Source: an uncultured Collinsella sp. | Lineage (GTDB): Bacteria; Actinomycetota; Coriobacteriia; Coriobacteriales; Coriobacteriaceae | DNA length: 47,085 nucleotides | Reading direction: 5' to 3' | Assembly: GCA_902493125.1 (NCBI GenBank) | Contig: CABUOF010000004.1 | Span: 1 to 47,085 of the forward strand | Part shown: one piece after another, positions 41,522-47,085 of the stretch | Position numbering within the stretch: position 1 is the first letter of the stretch | Layout of the letters: the number at the start of each line of letters is the position of its first letter | Program-made: the position numbers and the translations under genes | Notes under the pieces: model-generated | Seen by the model: the letters and a program-made list of their open reading frames with translations, nothing else | What the model was told of the DNA's origin: nothing | The model's database searches: none

Positions 41522-41769
41522 CGCACGACCTCCCACATATTAATCACGGTATAGCCCTCAGTGGGAACGCCCGCCGCGGCGAGTTCGCCGCGCAGCAGCT
41601 CCTCATCGACAGGCAACGCCTTCCACGCCAAACCGCAGCCGGCAGCGACCTCCCCGGGCACGGGAATCGTCCGCCCGGGAAGACCGCGCTCGATGCACAG
41701 GGACTCGCAACCCATGGCGGCCGCCGTGGTGGGAAACGTGATGACAAGCGCCGGGCGCTTCTCCCTCAT
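41518..41769 (-). CDS. DUF3343 protein (putative Se/S carrier)
   Basis: 83 residues forming only the DUF3343 domain: LVITFPTTAAAMGCESLCIERGLPGRTIPVPGEVAAGCGLAWKALP. The conserved AGCGL Cys is present; the upstream Cys pair (GCESLC) is also shared with the DUF3343 protein at 13822. Its leader TTGGAGTTGCCATG is identical to the leader of that gene. Placed between yedF and the desulfurase-like gene, it may relay selenium between them; this is inference. Confidence 0.85.
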   Translation of the reverse strand: MREKRPALVITFPTTAAAMGCESLCIERGLPGRTIPVPGEVAAGCGLAWKALPVDEELLRGELAAAGVPTEGYTVINMWEVVR

Positions 41770-41788
41770 GGCAACTCCAACCAATACG

Positions 41789-42415
41789 CTACGGGCGCAC
41801 GACGCGCACGGCCTGCTCCATCTTCTCCACGATCACGTACATGTTGGTGACCTCGCCCACGGCAAGCTGGTCCTTGATGCCATAGTGGTCGAGGCAGGTG
41901 CCACAGGTGAGAATCTCGACACCCTGCTCCGCCAGGCCCTTCAGGTCATCGAGCACCGGCGAGCCCTCAACGGTGAGTTTGGCGCCGCCATTGTAAAACA
42001 GCATGGTCGCGGGCAGCTCCTCCTGCTGCGTCACGGCAAAGATGAAGGCCTTCATGAGCTTGTGGCCCAGCTCGTCGTCGCCACGGCCCATGCAATCGGT
42101 GTAGACGGAAATGACGAGTTTGCCCTTGCCGGCGCTGGCGTCGCAGAAAGCGGCACCGTCCTGCACGGGGTCAGCAACGGCCACGGCACCGGCGGTCGCG
42201 ACGGTCACGTGCCACTCGGCGTCCGAGATCTTCTCGACCGAGGCCGTGCAGCCCTTCTCCTGCGCCATCTTGGAAATGTTCTTGACGGCGGTCTCGTTGT
42301 CGACCGAGGTCACGACGGCACCCTCGCCTTCAAGCTGTTTGAGCGCCTTAAGCGTCTTGACGACGGGCAGCGGGCAGACATCGCCCATGGCATTGACTTC
42401 AATCTTGGTAGACAT
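41789..42415 (-). CDS. yedF: Selenium metabolism protein YedF (TusA-like plus DsrE-like)
   Basis: 208 residues in two domains. N-terminal TusA-like with the CPxP motif in AMGDVCPLPVVKTLKAL, which in sulfur-transfer proteins holds a persulfide Cys. C-terminal DsrE-like domain from about residue 105 (KLVISVYTDCMGRGDDELGHKLMKAFIFAV, EILTCGTCLDHYG). The architecture is that of YedF, regularly found next to selD in genomes that use selenophosphate. AAAGGAA precedes the ATG. The 61-bp gap to selD holds no terminator, so they are probably co-transcribed. Confidence 0.92.
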   Translation of the reverse strand: MSTKIEVNAMGDVCPLPVVKTLKALKQLEGEGAVVTSVDNETAVKNISKMAQEKGCTASVEKISDAEWHVTVATAGAVAVADPVQDGAAFCDASAGKGKLVISVYTDCMGRGDDELGHKLMKAFIFAVTQQEELPATMLFYNGGAKLTVEGSPVLDDLKGLAEQGVEILTCGTCLDHYGIKDQLAVGEVTNMYVIVEKMEQAVRVVRP

Positions 42416-42476
42416 AGCAAATTCCTTTCGAAAGAACCGTTCTAGAGAACGGTAAACAGTTACATAAACGTGCGGG

Positions 42477-43520
42477 CTAGCGAACAACGCGAACGGCAGG
42501 ACCGCCCGGCTCGCACACGCGGCCGATCGTAGCGGCAACGCGCCCCTCGGCATGTAAACGACGCGCAAGCTCATCCGCATCCGCCGCGGGCGCCGCAATA
42601 AGCAAACCGCCCGAAGTCTGCGGATCGTACAGCGCATCCAGCATGCCCGGCTCCAGGTCATCGTCGGCAGCTACACGCGGGCCAAAGAAGTCCTGGTTGC
42701 GGTAGGAGCCCGCGGGGATAATGCCCAGACGCGCCATGTCGAGCACCTGGTCAAAGAGCGGCACCGCCCCCGACGCGAGCTCGATTTGCACGCCCGAGCC
42801 CTCGGCCATCTCGCACGCATGCCCGATCAGACCAAAGCCCGTAATGTCGGTGCAGCCGTGAAGCTCAAGTCCCTCGGCCAGACGAATCGGAGCCTCGTTG
42901 AGGGTGCGCATCGAGTCAAACATGGCTGCGGCCTCGTCCTGCTCGATGAGCTCGCCCTTAATGGCCGTGGTGATAATGCCCGAGCCGATCGCCTTGGTCA
43001 GCAGCAGAACATCGCCCACGCGTGCGCCGCTGTTGGCGAGCATGCGGTCGAACGCGACAAAACCACTCACGGACAGGCCGTACTTGGGCTCGTCGTCGTT
43101 GATGGTATGGCCGCCCGCGATGGAGCAACCCGCCTCGACGCACTTGTCGGCGCCGCCCGCCAGAATCTGGCCGGCGACCTCGATGCCCAGGCAGCTCGGG
43201 ATGCACAGCAAGTTCATGGCATGGCTCGGCCGCCCGCCCATGGCGTAGATATCCGACAGCGAGTTGGCCGCGGCGATCTGGCCAAAGAGGAACGGGTCGT
43301 CGACCATCGGTGGGAAGAAGTCGATGGACTGCACGAGCCCCAGGTTCTCCCCTACGCGGAAGACGCTCGCATCGTCGGAGGTATCGAACCCTACGAGCAG
43401 GTTGTCGTTATGCACATTGGGTAAATCGCCCAGGACCTGGGCGAGGGCTCCGGGAGCCAACTTAGCGGCTCAACCGCTCGCGGCCGTCATGGACGTGAGC
43501 CTAATCTGATCGTCAGCCAT
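42477..43520 (-). CDS. selD: Selenophosphate synthase SelD, selenocysteine-containing (Sec17)
   Basis: Makes selenophosphate from selenide and ATP. It is 347 codons long when the in-frame TGA at 43470-43472 is read as Sec. The N-terminus is MADDQIRLTSMTAASG-Sec-AAKLAPGALAQVL, in which Sec17 takes the place of the catalytic Cys17 of E. coli SelD and Lys20 is conserved. Further signatures: LVGFDTSDDASVF, SIDFFPPMVDDPFLFGQIAAANSLSDIYAMGG, AGGHTI and TDITGFGLIGHA. The start follows GGAGG about six bases upstream. A reading that begins after the TGA would lack the catalytic loop. SelD thus depends on its own product. Confidence 0.97.
43470..43472 (-). other. Selenocysteine codon (TGA) of selD
   Basis: TGA in the catalytic loop SG-Sec-AAK. 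A short GC hairpin, GGCTC-CCG-GAGCC, begins 12 bases downstream and may be part of the SECIS. Confidence 0.93.
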
Positions 43521-43590
43521 CGATACCTCCTCTCATCGGTCAATCATTTTCTCCCAGTATACGCATGAATGCGAGCCTGCGGCGGATGCA

Positions 43591-44355
43591 TTAATTGAGC
43601 GCCTGTGCGCGAATCGCCGCGCCAATCGCTCCGGCAAAGCGAGCCTGGGGCGAGGTGGTCACCGGCGACCCCAGCAGCTCGCCCAACCGCTCCACCACGA
43701 AGGCGTTCTCGCACAGGCCACCGGTCAGGTAGTACGGGGCGCCCGCGGCCTGCCCGGCCATGGTCGCCACGCGCGAGACCACGCTGTCGATCACGCCACG
43801 TGCAATGTTCTCGCGCGGCTCACCGCGACCGATCAGGCTGATGACCTCGCTTTCGGCAAACACCGTGCACATGCTGCTGATCTTGGTGGGCTCACCGGAA
43901 CGCGCAAGGTCGGCCATCTGCTGTTGGGAAATACCCAGACGGTCGGCCATGATCTCCAAAAAGCGCCCCGTACCGGCAGCGCACTTGTCGTTCATGGCGA
44001 ACTTGGCCACGCGGCCACTTTTAAGCTGAATGACCTTGGTGTCCTGGCCGCCCACGTCAATCACCGTGCCGTGATCGCCAAACAGGCGCACGGCACCGGT
44101 GCCGTGGCAGGTGATCTCGGTCACGACCTTGTGCGCATAGGGCACGGCGACACGGCCGTAGCCGGTCGCGATCACGCGCACGTCGTCGGCAGCCACGTCA
44201 TAGCCAGCAGCGGCAAGCTCGCCGCGCAGACGCTCGGCCGCATCAACCGAGGAGAACCCGGTTGGCTGCACGCACGTCCACGCCACCGAACCTTCCCCAT
44301 CGACCACAGCGGCCTTAGCCGCCGTAGACCCGATATCGATCCCGATCCCTATCAT
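43591..44355 (-). CDS. ATP-dependent activase of the HgdC/YjiL type (ASKHA family)
   Basis: 254 residues. Opens GIGIDIGSTAAKAAVVD (phosphate loop), followed by VIDVGGQDTKVIQL, and has the two Cys that bridge a [4Fe-4S] cluster between protomers: C125 in NDKCAAGTGRFLE and C163 in ISSMCTVFAESEV. Such proteins use ATP to push one electron at very low potential onto a partner: a 2-hydroxyacyl-CoA dehydratase or a double-cubane-cluster reductase. Its likely partners are the two genes upstream. It lies 70 bp before selD, on the same strand, and the gap shows no terminator. Confidence 0.9.
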   Translation of the reverse strand: MIGIGIDIGSTAAKAAVVDGEGSVAWTCVQPTGFSSVDAAERLRGELAAAGYDVAADDVRVIATGYGRVAVPYAHKVVTEITCHGTGAVRLFGDHGTVIDVGGQDTKVIQLKSGRVAKFAMNDKCAAGTGRFLEIMADRLGISQQQMADLARSGEPTKISSMCTVFAESEVISLIGRGEPRENIARGVIDSVVSRVATMAGQAAGAPYYLTGGLCENAFVVERLGELLGSPVTTSPQARFAGAIGAAIRAQALN

Positions 44356-44407
44356 GGCCCTCTCCCAATCTAAACATCAAAGACAGCGGCGCGTTCAGGC
44401 GCCTTAG

Positions 44408-44516
44408 CTCTAGGTTTCTCAGGTGCCGGAGATTGCCCCGAAAGAGGAGCGCAGCGTACTTTGGGTACGCAAGCGACGGTTTGAGGGGCAAGATCCGGTG
44501 CCTGAGGAAGCTAGAG
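44408..44516. repeat. Family F inverted repeat, copy 1
   Basis: Arms 44408-44439 and 44485-44516 pair over most of 32 bp, including a tandem G-U-type wobble (GGTGCC on both sides). The core holds hairpin GCGTAC-TTTGG-GTACGC and GCAAGCGACGGTTTGA. It starts over the stop codon of the double-cubane protein at 44511 and lies before the activase gene. Confidence 0.8.
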
Positions 44517-45674
44517 GGTTTCGATGAAGGCGGCGATGCGGGTCTCGATCTGGCCCATGTCACCGTTGCTGTAGTCGGTCTCGATCTTCATATACGGAAT
44601 ACCCGCACCCTCGACGGCCTCCTGCATGCGCGCGCTCTCAACGTTGAAGGTGTGGCACGCCTGGAGCACGCTCTCTACCACGCCATCGACATGGCACTTC
44701 TCGCACATGGTCAGCGTGTTCTCCATGCGGCCGTCGTTAGGCGTCATGACCGAGCAGTTGATATCCAGGTAGCGGTCGGCGATGGCGCGCAGAATGTCGG
44801 GCGCGTCCGGGTCGATCATCATAGCCGCCGTGCGCTCGCCCGAGCAGTCGTCCATGCACACGACCACGCCGCCGTTGGACTCGATGGTGCGGCCAATCTT
44901 GTTGATCACACCGCCCACCGGGCAACCGGTGATCAGAATGCGCTTGGCGTCCGCCGCAACCGGGCGCTCGCCCGCGTCGTAGGCCTCGCGCAGCATGGCG
45001 ACCTTTTGCTCCAGCTGCTGCGTATAGGCCTCAATATCAAAGCTGAACGTACCGGCAAACATAGTGCTCATCAAGTCGACGCCGCTCATGGCCGCCGGCT
45101 GATTGGCCTGCAGCGCAAACATCTCGAGCTGGGCCGCACGCAAGCGGTTGCGACGACGGACGGCAGCACGCAGGTCATCGTCGGTAATCGTGATGCCGTA
45201 GAAGCCCTCGAGCTCCTCCTTGAGCAGGCGGCACTCCTCGTACCAGCCTTCACGCTCGTAGGCGCGATCACGACCCTGCGGAAGATGCAGAATGTGCGTG
45301 CGCTTGAGCTCGTTGAGTAGCTCGTACATCTTCTTCTTGCCGTCGCAGGTGGTCTCGCCGATGATCATGTCGCTAAAGTACGTAAACGGGCACTTTTGCG
45401 AGTAGGCAAAACCGTAGGTCGACTTGATGAGCGGACACAGATTTGCCGGCAGCACCTTCTCGGCCTCGGGAATCACCTCGTCGGATGTACCGCACAAGGC
45501 CACACTTGCAGCGCCCGCGGCATCGATGATCTCGAGCGGCGTATAGCTGCACAAAAAGCCGACCAGGCGATTGCCCGCCTGCTTGTAATCCTTAACGCGA
45601 ATAAACGCCGCCTTGCGCTGCTCGTTGAACTCCTCAAACGTGGATGGCAACGGCTGCTCCATATTTTCCGACAT
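44511..45674 (-). CDS. Double-cubane-cluster-type anaerobic reductase (HgdB/YjiM-like), gene 2
   Basis: 387 residues of the 2-hydroxyacyl-CoA dehydratase D-component fold. Cys lie at C42, C61, C80, C95 and C110 (LCSYTP, ALCGTSDE, LCPLIKS, KCPFTYF, ETTCDGKKKMYE). The spacing C61-19-C80-15-C95-15-C110 is identical to that in the upstream paralogue. Proteins of this type reduce small molecules at a double-cubane [8Fe] cluster, driven by an ATP-dependent activase. The start MSENMEQPLPS follows AGGAG; the longer open frame upstream crosses a repeat and the previous gene in another frame and is not coding. The substrate is unknown; linkage to selD suggests a selenium or sulfur compound, which is inference. 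Confidence 0.85.
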   Translation of the reverse strand: MSENMEQPLPSTFEEFNEQRKAAFIRVKDYKQAGNRLVGFLCSYTPLEIIDAAGAASVALCGTSDEVIPEAEKVLPANLCPLIKSTYGFAYSQKCPFTYFSDMIIGETTCDGKKKMYELLNELKRTHILHLPQGRDRAYEREGWYEECRLLKEELEGFYGITITDDDLRAAVRRRNRLRAAQLEMFALQANQPAAMSGVDLMSTMFAGTFSFDIEAYTQQLEQKVAMLREAYDAGERPVAADAKRILITGCPVGGVINKIGRTIESNGGVVVCMDDCSGERTAAMMIDPDAPDILRAIADRYLDINCSVMTPNDGRMENTLTMCEKCHVDGVVESVLQACHTFNVESARMQEAVEGAGIPYMKIETDYSNGDMGQIETRIAAFIETL

Positions 45675-45711
45675 ATAACTCCTTAACAAACCTTTTAACC
45701 AACCAAGGAAA

Positions 45712-45813
45712 CGGCTTTCCCAGGTGCCCGAGGTTGCCGTGAAAAAGGAGCGCCGCGTACTTTGGTACGCAAGCGACGGTTTGAACGGCAAGATCGGGTG
45801 CCTGGGGAAGCCG
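45712..45813. repeat. Family F inverted repeat, copy 2
   Basis: Arms 45712-45740 and 45785-45813 with the same tandem wobble position as copy 1 but other bases nearby (GCCGT/ACGGC instead of GCCCC/GGGGC). The core AGGAGCG, GCGTACTTTGGTACGC and AAGCGACGGTTTGA is almost identical to copy 1. It follows the stop of the first double-cubane gene by 15 bp. Confidence 0.82.
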
Positions 45814-45828
45814 CCGGGACGAATAGTC

Positions 45829-47085
45829 CTAAATGGTTTCCAAGAAAGCCTCAATCCTGGTTTGCAGTTGGCCTGCATCCTCGCCGGCGTAGTCGGTCGT
45901 GATGTGCATAAACGGAATGCCGGCCTCCTCGGCAGCCTTCTCCACGGCAAACGACTCCATCTCGTAGAGCGTGCAGAACTGCAGGGCCACGTCGACGATG
46001 CCGTCGGCATGCAAGTCCTTGGCCATCTGGACAATGTCCTTCATACGCTGATCGTTGGGCGTAAAGACGGCGCAGTTAATCTTAAAGTAGCGCTCGGCGA
46101 TGGCGTCGAGCATCTCGTCGACCGTCTCACCGGACTCGTCGACCAGGTCCTTGTAGTAGCGCGAGCCCGTGCAGGACTCCTCGCCTACCACAACGCCGCC
46201 GGCCTTCTCGATGAGGTTGAACAGCTTCCAGTTGGGCACGGCCATGGGCGTGCCGGTGTACAGGATGCGCTTGGTCCCCTTGGGCGCCACGCCCTCGCCG
46301 GCCTCAACGCGCTGCTCGCACTCGGCGGCCATCTCGTTGATGGCTCCGGTCAGACGCGGCGTATCGTCCATAAAGGCGGCCTGAACGGTCAGCAGGCTGT
46401 CGAGACCGCTGATGGGCGCCGGATCGGCAGCGCGCGTGGCAGCCAGACGCTGCAGGGCGCGACGCTTCTCGTTGACGGCGTGGATGGCAGCCTTCAGGCG
46501 CTCGGGCGTAATCTTGACGCCGCACTCTTCCTCGATCTTGGCGGCAAGCTTTTTAACCTCGGCCTTCCAGGTCACGAGCGTCGACTCGTCGTGCACGTTG
46601 GGGATATCCATGACGTACATGTTCTTTTGCGTGGCAAAGAACTCGTAGGCCTTCTTCTTGCCATCGCAGGTGTTCTCGCCCACCACCAGATCACTCGACT
46701 CAATGTAGGGGCAGACCTCGCCCAGCTTAAAGCCGGCAAAGCTCTTGATGAGCGGACAGGTGTTGCGCGGCAAGTGCTCCTCGACCTTGTCCGTTGCCCA
46801 GTCGGCACCCGAGCACAGGCCCACGGGGATGCCATCGCAGGCAAGCACGATCTCCTCGGGCACGTAGACGCAGAACGAACCGACGATCTTGGTGGCCTCG
46901 CCGGCCTCCTTCTTGTCGAGCATCTCCTTAATACGGCCGCTGTGGATGTTGGTGGCGACAAAATCCAGGTAGGACGTAGACTTGGGGCGATTGTTCTGCG
47001 TCAGGAACATATCGCCGTACATCTGGCCCACAGCGCCCAGCAGCATGTCGTGGTCAGCAAGATTCATGCCGAGGCTCTCCCACAT
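45829..47085 (-). CDS. Double-cubane-cluster-type anaerobic reductase (HgdB/YjiM-like), gene 1, reaching window edge
   Basis: At least 418 residues; the frame is open to the last base, where an ATG happens to stand, so the true start may be here or outside. Paralogous to the 44511 gene with the same Cys pattern: C72, C83, C91, C110, C125 and C140 (SFCVYVPEE, GLCSGAD, TCPLIKS, VCPYIES, NTCDGKKKAYEF). The C-terminal motifs NCAVFTPNDQRM and LQFCTLYEMESF also match (NCSVMTPNDGRM and LQACHTFNVESA). The two may form a heterodimer, as HgdA/HgdB do, or act separately. First known gene of the operon, separated from the second by 154 bp that hold a family F repeat. Confidence 0.85.
   Translation of the reverse strand: MWESLGMNLADHDMLLGAVGQMYGDMFLTQNNRPKSTSYLDFVATNIHSGRIKEMLDKKEAGEATKIVGSFCVYVPEEIVLACDGIPVGLCSGADWATDKVEEHLPRNTCPLIKSFAGFKLGEVCPYIESSDLVVGENTCDGKKKAYEFFATQKNMYVMDIPNVHDESTLVTWKAEVKKLAAKIEEECGVKITPERLKAAIHAVNEKRRALQRLAATRAADPAPISGLDSLLTVQAAFMDDTPRLTGAINEMAAECEQRVEAGEGVAPKGTKRILYTGTPMAVPNWKLFNLIEKAGGVVVGEESCTGSRYYKDLVDESGETVDEMLDAIAERYFKINCAVFTPNDQRMKDIVQMAKDLHADGIVDVALQFCTLYEMESFAVEKAAEEAGIPFMHITTDYAGEDAGQLQTRIEAFLETI

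Noticed and set aside
45675..46034. 120-codon N-terminal extension of the second double-cubane protein
   Set aside because: It overlaps the first double-cubane gene in another frame and the family F repeat; the internal ATG at 45674 has AGGAG and matches the family start.

Overview
The window looks like a chromosomal segment from a strictly anaerobic, GC-rich gut actinobacterium of the Coriobacteriia, most likely Collinsella. That assignment is inference from GC content, gene style and gene content; no marker here proves it. Nearly all genes lie on the minus strand and are read from high to low coordinates.

Layout: (1) 1-8 kb is housekeeping: a frameshifted folC cut by the window edge, valS, and a tig-clpP-clpX cluster with a tRNA-Leu ahead of it. 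(2) 8.2-13.6 kb holds a xanthine-dehydrogenase-type molybdenum hydroxylase (fused Fe-S/Mo subunit plus a frameshifted FAD subunit) and glutamate dehydrogenase. (3) 13.8-19 kb is a selenocysteine and molybdenum-cofactor block: DUF3343, mobA, tRNA-Sec (selC), selB, selA. (4) 19-36.7 kb holds an orphan molybdopterin oxidoreductase and then one long operon: a HydN-like ferredoxin, selenocysteine-containing formate dehydrogenase fdhF (Sec140), HyfA-like ferredoxin, hyfBCDEFGHI, hycH, hycI and the formate channel focA. Together these encode import of formate and its conversion to H2 and CO2 by an energy-conserving Hyf-type formate hydrogenlyase. (5) 37.1-38.9 kb has a toxin-antitoxin pair, a repeat cluster and tRNA-Gly/tRNA-Pro. 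(6) 38.9-47.1 kb has brnQ and a second selenium operon: two double-cubane-cluster-type reductase genes, their ATP-dependent activase, selD (itself Sec-containing at residue 17), yedF, DUF3343 and a cysteine-desulfurase-like enzyme.

The window therefore contains the Sec apparatus (selA, selB, selC, selD), two of its client genes (fdhF, selD) and the molybdenum-cofactor guanylyltransferase that FdhF needs. The two selenium blocks each carry a DUF3343 gene with an almost identical translation leader.

The most unusual signal is in the non-coding DNA. At least five families of long inverted repeats sit between genes. Several keep a fixed core while their arms change sequence but stay complementary. 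Three families combine into a composite element of about 400 bp. It occurs twice in opposite orientation (15150-15545 and 37970-38402) and brackets the selB-selA-formate-hydrogenlyase block. Another family (F) lies just after each of the two double-cubane genes, and another (E) flanks valS. These, and the coupling of the double-cubane reductases to the selenium operon, are the best leads.
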